From Paracoccus sp. MC1862 (GTDB lineage: Bacteria > Pseudomonadota > Alphaproteobacteria > Rhodobacterales > Rhodobacteraceae), in NCBI RefSeq assembly GCF_016617715.1, contig NZ_CP067225.1, positions 2,672,001 to 2,736,000 of the forward strand: 64,000 nucleotides of DNA, given 5' to 3'. The notes beneath the pieces were generated by a model, which was not told the origin of the DNA, did no database searches, and was given only the letters and a program-made list of their open reading frames with translations. The position numbers and the translations under genes are program-made. Positions within the stretch are counted from its first letter, which is position 1. The number at the start of each line of letters is the position of its first letter. Below, in pieces: positions 1-9,103 of the stretch.

Positions 1-1
1 G

Positions 2-1096
2 GCCGTGCTGGCCGAGGCCGCCATCGAGGCCGCAAGCGCCGCCATGCGGTCCCCTGCTGCGCTGGAATTCGACCTTGCGACCGGTCGGCGCGGAGAGCGT
101 GACGCGCTGGTCGCCCCGCTGATCTGCGAGTTGACCGGGGCCGAGGCTGCCACGGTGGTCAACAACAATGCCGCCGGCGTGCTGCTGGTCCTGAACGCGC
201 TGGCGGAAGGGCGCGAGGCCATCGTCTCGCGCGGCGAATTGGTCGAGATCGGTGGTGCCTTCCGCATCCCCGACATCATGGCCCGTGCGGGTGTCCGTCT
301 GGTCGAAATCGGCACCACCAACCGCACCCATCCCCGCGACTACGCGGGCGCAGTGACGCCCGATACGGCGCTGATGATGAAGGTCCACCCCTCGAACTAC
401 CGCATCGAGGGCTTCACGGCCGTCGTCCCCCCGTCCGAGGTCGCGGGGATGGCGCAGGCGGCAGGCGTGCCGATGCTGAACGACCTCGGGTCCGGCACGC
501 TGTTGGACATGACGCGCTGGGGGCTGCCCGCCGAGCCCACCGTGCGGCAGGCGGTGGCCGAGGGGGCGGACATCGTGACCTTTTCCGGCGACAAGTTGCT
601 GGGTGGCCCGCAGGCGGGCTTCATCGTCGGCCGCGCCGACCTGATCGCCCGGATCAACCGCAACCCGCTGAAACGCGCACTGCGGCTGGACAAGATCCGC
701 CTTGCCGCCATCGAAGCCACGCTGCGGCTTTACCGAGACCCCGACCGGCTGGCCGAGCGGCTGCCGACCCTGCGGATGCTGACCCGCCCGCGCGACGAGA
801 TCGCGTCGCAGGCGGAAAGGCTTTTGGCGCCGATTGCGGCGATGCTGCCCGACTGGCGGGTCGAGGTGGTGGACTGTTCCAGCCAGATCGGTTCGGGCGC
901 GCTGCCGGTGGAAACCCTGCCCTCGGCGGCGCTGGCCTTCACGGGCGAGGGCGGTGATGCGCCGGAACGGCTGGCCGCGCGGCTGCGCGCCTTGCCGCTG
1001 CCGGTGATCGGCCGCATCCAGGGGGGCGCGCTGCTGCTGGACCTGCGCTGCCTGCCAGATGACGGAGCGCTGCTGGGGGCGCTGGCGGCGCGATGA
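2..1096 (+). CDS. selA: L-seryl-tRNA(Sec) selenium transferase, 5' end missing
   Basis: PLP enzyme that converts Ser-tRNA(Sec) to Sec-tRNA(Sec) using selenophosphate. The reading frame is open at the left edge, and the family is about 460 residues, so roughly the first 90-100 residues lie outside the window; the GTG at 5 is internal. Visible family motifs are [29 protein letters not shown] and [13 protein letters not shown]. The Lys of the last motif, about residue 197 of the visible part, is the expected Schiff-base lysine. The stop overlaps the selB start in an ATGA, so the two genes are translationally coupled. Confidence 0.95.
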   Translation, partial: AVLAEAAIEAASAAMRSPAALEFDLATGRRGERDALVAPLICELTGAEAATVVNNNAAGVLLVLNALAEGREAIVSRGELVEIGGAFRIPDIMARAGVRLVEIGTTNRTHPRDYAGAVTPDTALMMKVHPSNYRIEGFTAVVPPSEVAGMAQAAGVPMLNDLGSGTLLDMTRWGLPAEPTVRQAVAEGADIVTFSGDKLLGGPQAGFIVGRADLIARINRNPLKRALRLDKIRLAAIEATLRLYRDPDRLAERLPTLRMLTRPRDEIASQAERLLAPIAAMLPDWRVEVVDCSSQIGSGALPVETLPSAALAFTGEGGDAPERLAARLRALPLPVIGRIQGGALLLDLRCLPDDGALLGALAAR

Positions 1097-3006
1097 TCGT
1101 CGGGACGGCGGGGCATATCGACCACGGCAAGACGGCGCTGGTCCGGGCGCTGACCGGCGTCGATGCCGACAGGCTGGCCGAGGAAAAGACGCGCGGCATC
1201 ACCATCGAACTGGGCTTTGCCTATGCCGATCTGGGCGGCGGCGGCATTACCGGCTTTGTGGACGTGCCGGGGCACGAACGCTTCGTCCATACCATGCTGG
1301 CGGGGGCCGGCGGCATCGACCTTGCGCTGCTGGTGGTGGCCGCCGATGACGGCGTGATGCCGCAGACACGCGAGCATCTGGCGATCCTCGACCTGCTGGG
1401 CGTCCATCGCGGCATCGTGGGTTTGAGCAAGGCGGACCTCGCCGATCAGGCCCGCCGCACCGCCGTCACCGCCGAGATAAAGGCGCTGCTGGACGGCACG
1501 GGGCTGGACGGTGCGCCGGTCATCCCCGTCTCGACCGTCACCGGCGAGGGGATCGAGGCCCTGCGCGCGGCTCTCGCCGAAGCCGAGGCCGAGACCACGG
1601 CGCGGGCCGAGGATGCGCGCTTCCGCCTTGGCGTGGACCGCAGCTTCATCCTGAAAGGCGCGGGCACGGTCGTCACCGGCACGGTGCTGACGGGCCGGGT
1701 GGCGGTTGGCGACACGGTCATGGTCTCGCCACGAGCGCTGACCGCGCGGGTGCGGGCGATCCATGCCCAGAACCAGCCGGTCCAGGTTGGCGTGGCCGGG
1801 CAGCGCTGCGCCCTGAACCTTGCGGGTGAGGGCATCGGGCGCGAGGCGATTCAACGCGGCGACATGATTGTGGACCCCGCGCTGCACGGGCCGGCCGAGC
1901 GGATCGACGCCAGCCTGCGGGTGCTGGGATCAGAAGCGCGTCCCATTGGCACATGGTTTCCTGCCCGCCTGCACAGCGGCGCAGCCGAGGTCGGGGCGCG
2001 GATCGTGCCGCTGGCCGACCCACTGGCGCCGGGGACCGAGGGGCCGGTGCAACTGGTCCTGGACCAGCCCATCGCCGCGGCTGTGGGCGACCGCTATATC
2101 CTGCGCGACGTCTCGGCCCGGCGCACCATCGGGGGCGGGGCCTTCCTCGACCTGCGCGCGCCCGCTCGCCGCCGCCGCACGCCCGAACGGCTGGCGCAGC
2201 TTGAGGCAGCCGCACGCCCCGATCCGGCCGAAGCGCTGCAGGCAATGCTGGCAGCACCCCCTCATGTGGTCGATCTGACGGCCTTCCTGCGCGATCGCGC
2301 CCTTGGCCCAGACGAGGCGAAGCGGGTGACCGAAGGCGTCACGGTGCTGGAATCAGGCGCTGCAAGGGTCGCGCTGTCGCCTCTGACCCACAGGGGGCTG
2401 GTAGCGGGGATGCTGGACGCCCTTGCCCGCTTTCACGAGGATTCGCCCGAGATGCAGGGCTTGGGGCGCGAGCGGCTGCGGCTGGCGCTGACCCCGCGCC
2501 TGCCGAAAGAGGCCTTCGCCGCTTTCGTGGCCGAGCGGATCGCGGCGGGCGACATCGTGGCCGAAGGGGCCTTCCTGCGCCTGCCCGGCCATGTCGTGCG
2601 GCTGTCCGAGGAGGACGAGGCGCTTTACGCCCGCATCCTGCCCGAACTGTCGGGCGAGGCGCGCTTCCGCCCGCCGCGCGTGCGCGACATGGCGACCGAA
2701 TGGGACGTGCCCGAGGCCGATGTGCGCCGCGTGTTGCGGATGGCGGCGCGTCAGGGGCGCGTGGACCAGATCCGCAACGACCACTTCTTCCTGCGCCCGA
2801 CCACCGCCGAGATGGTCCGCATCATCGCCGATGTTCAGGCCGAGGCCCCGGACGGCTGGGTCACCGCCGCAGCCTTTCGTGACCGCCTGCAGAACGGCCG
2901 CAAGGTGGCTATCGAGATCCTCGACTTCTATGATAGGCAGGGGGTCACCTTGCGTCGCGGCGATCTGCGGCGCATCAATCCCCATCGCGCCGATCTTTTC
3001 GGCTGA
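1093..3006 (+). CDS. selB: Selenocysteine-specific elongation factor SelB
   Basis: GTPase that brings Sec-tRNA(Sec) to UGA codons followed by a SECIS hairpin. The 637-residue protein has an EF-Tu-like GTPase domain with GHIDHGKT at residues 7-14, DVPGH at 57-61 and SKAD at 112-115. Beta-barrel domains follow, then a C-terminal half with the length and character of the winged-helix repeats that bind SECIS RNA. The ATG overlaps the selA stop by 4 bases. The stop codon directly abuts the tRNA-Sec gene, giving a compact selA-selB-selC unit. Confidence 0.97.
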   Translation: MIVGTAGHIDHGKTALVRALTGVDADRLAEEKTRGITIELGFAYADLGGGGITGFVDVPGHERFVHTMLAGAGGIDLALLVVAADDGVMPQTREHLAILDLLGVHRGIVGLSKADLADQARRTAVTAEIKALLDGTGLDGAPVIPVSTVTGEGIEALRAALAEAEAETTARAEDARFRLGVDRSFILKGAGTVVTGTVLTGRVAVGDTVMVSPRALTARVRAIHAQNQPVQVGVAGQRCALNLAGEGIGREAIQRGDMIVDPALHGPAERIDASLRVLGSEARPIGTWFPARLHSGAAEVGARIVPLADPLAPGTEGPVQLVLDQPIAAAVGDRYILRDVSARRTIGGGAFLDLRAPARRRRTPERLAQLEAAARPDPAEALQAMLAAPPHVVDLTAFLRDRALGPDEAKRVTEGVTVLESGAARVALSPLTHRGLVAGMLDALARFHEDSPEMQGLGRERLRLALTPRLPKEAFAAFVAERIAAGDIVAEGAFLRLPGHVVRLSEEDEALYARILPELSGEARFRPPRVRDMATEWDVPEADVRRVLRMAARQGRVDQIRNDHFFLRPTTAEMVRIIADVQAEAPDGWVTAAAFRDRLQNGRKVAIEILDFYDRQGVTLRRGDLRRINPHRADLFG

Positions 3007-3102
3007 GGAGGAGAATCGTCCCCGGTGGGGCGGCCGGACTTCAAATCCGGTTGGGGCAGCGCGCCTGTCCCGGGTGGGTTCGACTCCCATTCTCCTCCGC
3101 CA
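3007..3102 (+). tRNA. selC: tRNA-Sec (anticodon UCA)
   Basis: The 96-nt sequence folds as a bacterial tRNA-Sec. Its long acceptor stem pairs GGAGGAGA with TCTCCTCC and is followed by G and an encoded CCA at 3100-3102. The anticodon arm is CCGGA-CTTCAAA-TCCGG with anticodon TCA at 3041-3043. A long variable arm precedes the GGTTCGACTCC T-arm. It starts on the base after the selB stop, so it is probably cotranscribed with selAB and processed from that RNA. Confidence 0.96.
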
Positions 3103-3109
3103 GATGCGA

Positions 3110-3137
3110 AAGGCCCCACCGGATCGGCGGGGCCTTG
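3110..3137 (+). terminator. Hairpin between convergent selC and the secreted-protein gene
   Basis: AAGGCCCC (3110-3117) pairs with GGGGCCTT (3129-3136). It lies just after selC and before the stop of the minus-strand gene that ends at 3151. The T-tract is short, so it is a weak intrinsic terminator that could serve both directions. Confidence 0.55.
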
Positions 3138-3150
3138 TCATTCGCGCGCT

Positions 3151-3921
3151 TCAGCCCTGCAGGTCGAGGCCGCGCGCCGTCGGGGGCTGCCAGGTCTTGG
3201 ATTCGGGCACAGCACCCGCCGTGTTGGTCCCGATCTGCGAGCCGCCCAGGCCCCCTGTCCAGCCCGTCGAGCCTGCGTTGCCCGGCGCGGTGCCGTCGCC
3301 GGTGGCGCGGTCGGGCGTGGTGGCGGCAGTCGCCACACCTTCGTCCGCCTCGGCCGAGCCGGCAGTGGACTGGTCCGAGGGCGGTTCGATGGCTGCCGCC
3401 GCCTCGGTTCCGGCGGGAACCGCGCCCTGCGCTGTCTCGATGGGCGGCGTGTTGCTGGTGGCAAGCGCCTGGGCCGCGGTCGTGTCACCGGGGGCTGGAG
3501 TGGTCATCGCCTGCACCGTGGTCTGCGGCATTGCCGTCTGCGCCGGCTCGACCGGCACGCCGGCGACCGTGGGGGTCGGCTGGGCGGAGGTGGTGGCGGT
3601 GTTGACGGTCTGCGCGGCCTCGACCACCGGCGCGGGTGGCGGGGTGTAGTCCGAGGCCACCGCGCGGGCGGCGATCGGCGCGGGGACATGGGGATCGTTC
3701 ACGGGAACCGGCGTGAACTGCGGGGCCGCAGGCTCTGTCGTCGCGACAGCGGCTGCCGCAGGCGCGGCTGCAGGCGTCGTTGCGGCCGCAGCAGTGGCGG
3801 CGGGTGCCGCGGTCGCCGGGGCCCCGGCCGGTGCAGAGGTTCCGCCGGGAGCCGTCTGGGCCAGCGCGGGGCCGGCCGTCAGCGCGGCTGCAAGGAAAAG
3901 AACAGTGATGCGCTTGGTCAT
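3151..3921 (-). CDS. Secreted Ala/Thr/Pro-rich protein, function unknown
   Basis: I do not recognise the family. The 256-residue protein opens with a clear Sec signal peptide (MTKRITVLFLAAALTAGPALAQ) and then consists mainly of Ala, Thr, Pro and Gly, which predicts an extended, disordered periplasmic protein. The C-terminal end is more complex, with a Gly/Trp-rich GWTGGLGGSQIG stretch and a terminal SKTWQPPTARGLDLQG. It is the last minus-strand gene before the xox region and resembles other low-complexity segments of that locus in composition. An AAAGAG ribosome site precedes the ATG. A role in the C1 locus is inference from position only. Confidence 0.7.
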   Translation of the reverse strand: MTKRITVLFLAAALTAGPALAQTAPGGTSAPAGAPATAAPAATAAAATTPAAAPAAAAVATTEPAAPQFTPVPVNDPHVPAPIAARAVASDYTPPPAPVVEAAQTVNTATTSAQPTPTVAGVPVEPAQTAMPQTTVQAMTTPAPGDTTAAQALATSNTPPIETAQGAVPAGTEAAAAIEPPSDQSTAGSAEADEGVATAATTPDRATGDGTAPGNAGSTGWTGGLGGSQIGTNTAGAVPESKTWQPPTARGLDLQG

Positions 3922-3988
3922 CGGGTGACTCTTTCAGGCTGATCCGGTTCAACCCAGACTATCACCGCGGGTTCCGTGCGTCACCGGC

Positions 3989-4573
3989 TCATTGCGGAAG
4001 ATGCGCCGCGATGGCCCGTCCCAGCGCAAACAGCCGCTGTTCCAGGATCACAGGGGTCTCGCAGACATAGGTCAGGCTCTGCTGGCGGTCGGTGAAGACG
4101 CGCATGTCCCAGTCAAGCGCCTCCTCCTCGGCGTCGATGGCGTCGAAATCTGGGGGTTCGGCCGCCTGCAGTTCCGTCATGCGGGTGCGCCGGGCCTCGA
4201 CCCGCTCGGCCAGCGCCACCTGCCGGTGGCCATAGCGCGAGATGCCCCCCATGATCGCCGACCGCTGCGCGTCGATGCGCTGGAAGACCGCCTGCATCAG
4301 CATGGCGAGCGTCTCGGCATCCTTGCCTTGCGCAAAGGCGTCGATGGCGGCGGTGGCTTCCTCGACCGGCATCCGGCGCTGCGCCAGCCTTTCGGCCAGC
4401 GCGGCGATCTCGGGCGTCTCACGCGCAGCTTCATGCGGTGGCGGTCCGGTCCAGACCTGCCCCAGCGACAGATGCGGCTGGCGCGCCTGCACGCAGGGCC
4501 AGTCGGGCGTGGGCGTGAAAGCATGGGCCGGCGCGGCCGCCAGCGCCGCCAACAGCATGAGAAAGCGCATCAT
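3989..4573 (-). CDS. Periplasmic hypothetical protein of the PQQ/xox ABC cluster
   Basis: This 194-residue protein has a signal peptide (MMRFLMLLAALAAAPAHA) followed by an all-helical, charged body without a recognised catalytic motif. The mature part contains Cys in DWPCVQ near the start and in YVCETP near the end, which could form a disulfide. The start overlaps the permease stop in ATGA, so it belongs to the same operon. A scaffold or accessory role for the ABC system is inference. The second ATG (4570) is a possible alternative start. Confidence 0.75.
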   Translation of the reverse strand: MMRFLMLLAALAAAPAHAFTPTPDWPCVQARQPHLSLGQVWTGPPPHEAARETPEIAALAERLAQRRMPVEEATAAIDAFAQGKDAETLAMLMQAVFQRIDAQRSAIMGGISRYGHRQVALAERVEARRTRMTELQAAEPPDFDAIDAEEEALDWDMRVFTDRQQSLTYVCETPVILEQRLFALGRAIAAHLPQ

Positions 4574-5367
4574 CCCCCCTTTCGCCGGACGCCGATCCCG
4601 CGGCCCGGATCATACATCATGACCGCGCCGCCGAAGAACAGCGCAAGGCAGCCCAGCACCACCCCAAGGGACAGCCAGTTGACCTGGAGGTAAAGGGCAA
4701 AGCGGATCAGTTCCACCGCATGGGTGAAGGGGTTGAAGCGGCAGATGTCATACAGCAGCACCGAGGATTCCCGCATCCGCCATAGCGGGTAAAGCGCCGA
4801 GGAGGCGAAGAACATCGGGAAGATGACGAAGTTCATCACGCCCGCGAAGTTTTCCAGCTGCTTGATGGCGGATGACAGAAACAGCCCCATCGCCCCCAGC
4901 ATCAGCCCCGACAGGACCAGCGCGGGCAGAACGGCGACAAGCCCCCAGAGCGGCGGGTGGATGCCCCACAGCCATGCGATCAGCAGAAATGTGTAAACCT
5001 GGATGATCGAGACGATCACGCCCGCCACCAGCTTCGATCCCAGCAGGAACCAGCGCGGGAAGGGGCTGACCAGCAGTGTCCGCATCGCGCCCGTCTCGCG
5101 GTCATAGACCATCGTCAGCGAGGACTGCATCCCGTTGAACAACTGGATCATCGCGCATAGGCCGGGGGTGACATAGACCTCATACAGCACATAGGTCTGA
5201 TAGGGCGGCGTGATCGACAGGCCCAGGACCGCCCGGAAGCCCGCCGCGAAGATGAAGAGCCACACCAGCGGCCGCACGAGTGCTGCAAGGAAGCGGCCGC
5301 GCTGGTTGACGAAGCGCAGCGTCTCGCGCCGACTGATGCCGCCGAAGGCCGTGGTCCAGCCACTCAT
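4570..5367 (-). CDS. ABC transporter permease, PQQ-alcohol-dehydrogenase-associated type
   Basis: Membrane subunit of an ABC-2-type transporter. The 265-residue protein has about six hydrophobic segments and ABC-2 features such as VYDRETGAMRTLLVSPFPRWFLLGSK and a late FASSALYPL turn. It resembles the PedC-like permeases found with PQQ-dependent alcohol dehydrogenases. It overlaps the ATPase gene upstream (5364-5367) and the secreted-protein gene downstream by 4 bases each. The substrate is unknown; export of a cofactor, metal chelator or protein factor for XoxF is inference. Confidence 0.88.
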   Translation of the reverse strand: MSGWTTAFGGISRRETLRFVNQRGRFLAALVRPLVWLFIFAAGFRAVLGLSITPPYQTYVLYEVYVTPGLCAMIQLFNGMQSSLTMVYDRETGAMRTLLVSPFPRWFLLGSKLVAGVIVSIIQVYTFLLIAWLWGIHPPLWGLVAVLPALVLSGLMLGAMGLFLSSAIKQLENFAGVMNFVIFPMFFASSALYPLWRMRESSVLLYDICRFNPFTHAVELIRFALYLQVNWLSLGVVLGCLALFFGGAVMMYDPGRGIGVRRKGG

Positions 5368-6095
5368 CCCGGCACCCCGGTCAGATGGAGGAAGGCGCGG
5401 GTTAGATCGCCTTCCGCTGCGGCAGCGGCTTCGCCCGCGGTGCCGGTGAACAGGACGCGGCCGCGGTGGAGGATCACCAGACCGTCCGAAGGCTCGATCT
5501 CGTCAAGGATATGGGTCGCCCAGAGGGCCGAGACCTGCTGATCCGCGATCAGGCGGCGGGTCAGGGCCAGCACCTCGGCGCGGGATTTGACGTCAAGGCC
5601 CACGGTCGCCTCGTCCAGCAGCAGAAGCTCGGGGGCATGGATCAGGGCGCGGGCGATCTCGGCCCGGCGCACCTGTCCGCCGGACAGGGCCGAGACGCGG
5701 GTGCCCTCGCGGTCGGCCAGATCGACTTGGGCCAGCACCTCGGCGATGCGTGGCCGCGCCCTTGCCCGGCTGATGCCGTGCAGGGCCGCGTGATACATCA
5801 GGTTCTGCTGGACCGTCAGGTCGGCATCCAGCGCGCGGGACTGGAAGACGACCCCCAGCCGCCGCAGCGCCTCGGTCGGCTGGCGGCGCAGGTCGTGGCC
5901 TGCGACCTCGATCACGCCCGAGCGATTGGCGTAAAGCCGCGTCACGAGGTTGAAGAGCGTGGACTTGCCCGCCCCGTTCACGCCCAGAAGCGCGGTGAAG
6001 CCCCCGCGCGGCACCACCAGCGACACGTCATCCAGCGCCCGGACGGGGCCGAAGCTGTGGCTGACATTCTGGACGTGAAGCGCAGGCGTGGTCAT
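5364..6095 (-). CDS. ABC transporter ATP-binding protein, PQQ-associated type
   Basis: ATPase partner of the adjoining permease, 243 residues from the chosen ATG. It has Walker A LGVNGAGKST, signature LSGGQVRRAEIARAL and Walker B LLLLDEATVGLD, followed by the switch His in WATHILDE. The frame is open to 6125, but the protein aligned to family length starts at MTTPALHV (6095); neither site has a strong ribosome site. It lies in the minus-strand run that begins with the substrate-binding protein at 8903. Confidence 0.9.
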   Translation of the reverse strand: MTTPALHVQNVSHSFGPVRALDDVSLVVPRGGFTALLGVNGAGKSTLFNLVTRLYANRSGVIEVAGHDLRRQPTEALRRLGVVFQSRALDADLTVQQNLMYHAALHGISRARARPRIAEVLAQVDLADREGTRVSALSGGQVRRAEIARALIHAPELLLLDEATVGLDVKSRAEVLALTRRLIADQQVSALWATHILDEIEPSDGLVILHRGRVLFTGTAGEAAAAAEGDLTRAFLHLTGVPG

Positions 6096-6155
6096 GGGCC
6101 GGGACGGAAGAACTCGGGCGGCCATCGTGACAACCGCCGCCCTCCCGTCAAGGCT

Positions 6156-6713
6156 CTAGCGGATGTTGAACACCGCCTGCTGGCTTTCGCCCGACGAGCC
6201 GGGGATCGACAGCGTGTAGCGACCGGGCTGGATGGCGATGAAGCTGATCAGCGCCTCGCCCGCGGCGTCGAACTCGATCGAGTGGACGCCCATGGGGCGG
6301 ATCTCGATGTCGTTGATGACGACCTCGTTGATCCAAATGGCACGGAAGAAGTCGCCGCCCGAGAGCGCCAGTTCCGCGCTGCCATCAGCCACGATGGGCA
6401 GGCGGTAGAAGCCGCCCGACTGCAGCGCATATTCCTCACCCGCGACCGGCTGCCCCGAGGCGAGCGTCAGCGGCGCCAGATCGGCGCGGTTCGACCGCGT
6501 CATGATCCCCGAGGGGCCGTAATCGTGGTGCTGGACCTGGGTCAGGGGCGCAGCGGCTTCCTCTGCCTCGTCGTCGTCATCCTCGCCCTCGGCCTCGGGT
6601 GCGGCCTGCGCCACCTGCGGCGCGTCGGCGGCAGGTTCGGCGGGGGCGGTCTGGCTCAGCGCGGGCGTGCCGAGCAGGGCCGCCAGCATGGCGACGGTCA
6701 GCAGTCTGGTCAT
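6156..6713 (-). CDS. Secreted protein with acidic low-complexity linker, function unknown
   Basis: The 185-residue protein has a signal peptide (MTRLLTVAMLAALLGTPALSQ). It is followed by a Pro/Ala-rich linker with an acidic run EGEDDDDEAEE around residues 42-52, and a C-terminal domain of about 120 residues that looks like a compact beta fold. No enzyme motif is visible. It sits between the ABC ATPase and the YVTN propeller, so a periplasmic accessory role is likely. The strong ribosome site AGGGAGAAAAAAC supports the ATG. Metal binding by the acidic run is only a speculation. Confidence 0.75.
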   Translation of the reverse strand: MTRLLTVAMLAALLGTPALSQTAPAEPAADAPQVAQAAPEAEGEDDDDEAEEAAAPLTQVQHHDYGPSGIMTRSNRADLAPLTLASGQPVAGEEYALQSGGFYRLPIVADGSAELALSGGDFFRAIWINEVVINDIEIRPMGVHSIEFDAAGEALISFIAIQPGRYTLSIPGSSGESQQAVFNIR

Positions 6714-6734
6714 GTTTTTTCTCCCTGTGATTGA

Positions 6735-7697
6735 TCAGTTCGGCGCGACGACAACGCCCCAGGGCTGCTGGCCCACGGGGATCGACTTGATCGCGGTATT
6801 CGTCGCCACGTCGATCACCGTGACGTCGTTGGAATTGCCGTTGGTCGTGTAGAGATGTTTCTGGTCCGGCGTGAAGCCGAGTTGCCAGACCCGCTGGCCG
6901 ACGAGGATATAATCCGTCACCTCAAGGCTGTCGCCATCGACCACCGCGACCCGGTTCGCCGGGCCGAGGGCCACGAAGATCTTCTTGCCGTCCGAGGTGA
7001 CGCGCACGCCGACCGGCTGGATGGCTTCGGGCAACACGCCGGGGATCTCGAAGCTGATCTTCCTGGTGATTTCCTGCGTGGCCGGGTCGATCACGCTGAC
7101 CGTGCCGCCGATTTCGGAACTGACATACAGCCGCGAGCCGTCGTCCGAGAACTGGGCAAAGCGCGGGCGGCTGTCCACCAGCACGTTGGCGGTGATCTCG
7201 TAGGTGTCGGTGTCGATGAAATGGGCCATGTTCGTCGTTTCCGACGTGTTGATGACCACCTTTCCATCGGGCGAGACGCCCATGCCCTCGGGTTCCACCC
7301 CCACGGGAATTTCGGCCAGAACCCTGTGGGTCTGGGTATCGACCACGGTCACGAGGTTGTCGTCCTCGTTGGCGATGTAAAGCGGGTTGCCCGAGGGGTG
7401 CAGCACGAACAGTTCCGGGTCGGGTCCCGAGGGCAGCGTGTGCAGTTCCTCCATCGTCTGGGGGTCGAAGACGCGCACGAGGTTGTCGTCGGACGCGCAG
7501 ACGTAAAGCTCTGTCCCGTCCGGGCTGATGGTGATGCCGCGCGGGCGGTTGCCGACCGGGTAATGGCCCAGAACTTCCAGCGTGTCGCCGTCGATGACGG
7601 TCACGTCGTTGCCCTTTTCGTTCGAGACATAGACCTTGTTGGCCAAGGCGGGCGTGGCGATCGTCGTCAGCAACAGGATGGCGAGTGCGTGTCTCAT
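6735..7697 (-). CDS. YVTN-type beta-propeller protein, PQQ-catabolism-associated
   Basis: Periplasmic beta-propeller of 320 residues with a signal peptide (MRHALAILLLTTIATPALA). Repeats of about 42 residues follow, each carrying a VYVSN / VIDGDTLEV / PVGxxPxGI pattern, consistent with a seven-bladed propeller. It matches the propeller proteins that travel with PQQ alcohol-dehydrogenase ABC systems. TGAGGGACC precedes the ATG, and the upstream binding-protein stop lies 6 bases away, so it is cotranscribed. The ligand is not known. Confidence 0.88.
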   Translation of the reverse strand: MRHALAILLLTTIATPALANKVYVSNEKGNDVTVIDGDTLEVLGHYPVGNRPRGITISPDGTELYVCASDDNLVRVFDPQTMEELHTLPSGPDPELFVLHPSGNPLYIANEDDNLVTVVDTQTHRVLAEIPVGVEPEGMGVSPDGKVVINTSETTNMAHFIDTDTYEITANVLVDSRPRFAQFSDDGSRLYVSSEIGGTVSVIDPATQEITRKISFEIPGVLPEAIQPVGVRVTSDGKKIFVALGPANRVAVVDGDSLEVTDYILVGQRVWQLGFTPDQKHLYTTNGNSNDVTVIDVATNTAIKSIPVGQQPWGVVVAPN

Positions 7698-7703
7698 GGT
7701 CCC

Positions 7704-8903
7704 TCAGAAGGTGCAGGCGGTTTCGGGGCGGTCGATGCCCAGGGTGTCCAGCGGGCTGGTCTGGTGCAGGTATTCGTCCTGCGGGCTGACGCTGGCCGTC
7801 AGCAGCCCCGTCGTCAGCAGGATCGGCTGGCGCAACTGGTGGTCCCAGTCGCGGACCGTCAGCTTCTGGCCCTTGAAGCCCGCGATCTGGAAATCGGGCG
7901 ACAGGATATAGTCGCGCAGGGCAGCGGGGTCGGCGGACTGGGTGCGGGTCGCGGCCTCGCCCACCATCCGCAGTGCGATCCAGGTCTGGTAATCCTCCTC
8001 GCGCATGGGACGGTTCACTAGGCGTTCGAAGCGGTTCTGGAACTGGGTCGCGCCCCAGGCCTCAAGCGCCGGATGCCAGCTTCGGGGAACAAGGCCCGCC
8101 GAACCCGCGACCAGTCGCGCGTCCCAGGTGTGATAGGGCATGTAGCCCGCGAAGACGCCGTTCTCGTCGGCGGTGATCATGATGTCATGGTCAGGCGCGC
8201 GCTGGGTGAAGACCGGAAGCTGCGCCTGCACCTGCACATGGCCCGAATCAGTGGAGCGCGCCCCGCCGGTATCGGTGAACTCGCGTTCCTCGACGATCTG
8301 CGCGCCGAACTTGGTGGCGGCGCGGCGGTATGCCTCGGCCAGCGCCAGATCCTCGGGGTGGCTGCCGTGGACAATGAACCAGCGCGGCCAGCGCTTCCAC
8401 ATCAGGAACTGCGCAAGCCCGTCGGCCAGCATCGCATGGCTGGGCGCGGTGTGGATGAGATTGGCGCGGCACTGCTCGCCCCGCAGGGCGTCGCCGCGGG
8501 CGGCGGCATTGAAGACCAGCGCACGGTCGCCGGCCTGATCGGCAAGGGCCACGGTCGTTTCGTCGTCGGCGAGCAGGACGACGAACTGGATGCCCTCGCC
8601 CAGCAGCCGGTCGAGTTCCTCCCCGGCGGTCTCGGGGGTGGCGGCGACCTCAACCGCGTCGAAATCCTGCCCCATGAAGCGGCCGGTGGTGTCATTGTCC
8701 TCGATCGCGAGGCGCGCGCCGGCGAAGCCGATGTCCTCGGGCGGCAGTTCCAACCGCGAGATCGGCGGCAGGTCGGGCGTATCGACGCGCAGCACGGCCG
8801 CGCGGATCAGTTGCGACTCGGCTTGGGCCGGGGCTTGCGCCAGCGCCGGCATTGCCGAAAACGCCAGCAGCGCCAGCGCCGCCAAGGAAACGGGTGAACG
8901 CAT
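7704..8903 (-). CDS. ABC substrate-binding protein, PQQ-alcohol-dehydrogenase-associated
   Basis: Periplasmic binding-protein-like subunit, 399 residues, with a signal peptide (MRSPVSLAALALLAFSAMPALAQ). The body has the two-lobed periplasmic binding protein look (VVLLADDETTVALADQAGD in the first lobe). The open frame begins at 8960, but the ATG at 8903 follows a strong GGAGGAG ribosome site and starts the signal peptide, so I use it. It is the first gene of the run 8903-3989. Its ligand is unknown; the family is defined by genomic association with PQQ enzymes. Confidence 0.87.
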   Translation of the reverse strand: MRSPVSLAALALLAFSAMPALAQAPAQAESQLIRAAVLRVDTPDLPPISRLELPPEDIGFAGARLAIEDNDTTGRFMGQDFDAVEVAATPETAGEELDRLLGEGIQFVVLLADDETTVALADQAGDRALVFNAAARGDALRGEQCRANLIHTAPSHAMLADGLAQFLMWKRWPRWFIVHGSHPEDLALAEAYRRAATKFGAQIVEEREFTDTGGARSTDSGHVQVQAQLPVFTQRAPDHDIMITADENGVFAGYMPYHTWDARLVAGSAGLVPRSWHPALEAWGATQFQNRFERLVNRPMREEDYQTWIALRMVGEAATRTQSADPAALRDYILSPDFQIAGFKGQKLTVRDWDHQLRQPILLTTGLLTASVSPQDEYLHQTSPLDTLGIDRPETACTF

Positions 8904-9103
8904 GGACTCCTCCTCCGGCCCGCAGTCTTGAGGCGGGAAGCCGCCGATGCAACCCGCCAAACCTTCCCCCGCCGCTTGCCGAACTTGCCTGCCACCTTCG
9001 GCTGATGGACGCGCGGCGCGACGTGCTTAAGCTGCGCGCCACAGGCCGCGCGCATTTCGACATTGCAAGATGCCCGCGGCACGATCCATCAGGAGAGACT
9101 TGC
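8904..9103. promoter_or_regulatory. Divergent promoter region of the ABC/propeller run and mxaD-like gene
   Basis: This 200-bp gap separates two divergent transcription units of the C1 region and must hold promoters for both. I see the ribosome sites at both ends but no box that I can name with confidence. Coordinated control with xoxF is an inference from function. Confidence 0.5.

Noticed and set aside
730-1887. Long minus-strand open frame of 385 codons over selA-selB
   Set aside because: It is antisense to two clear genes, is rich in Arg, Gly and His with no domain, and is explained by GC-rich codon bias.
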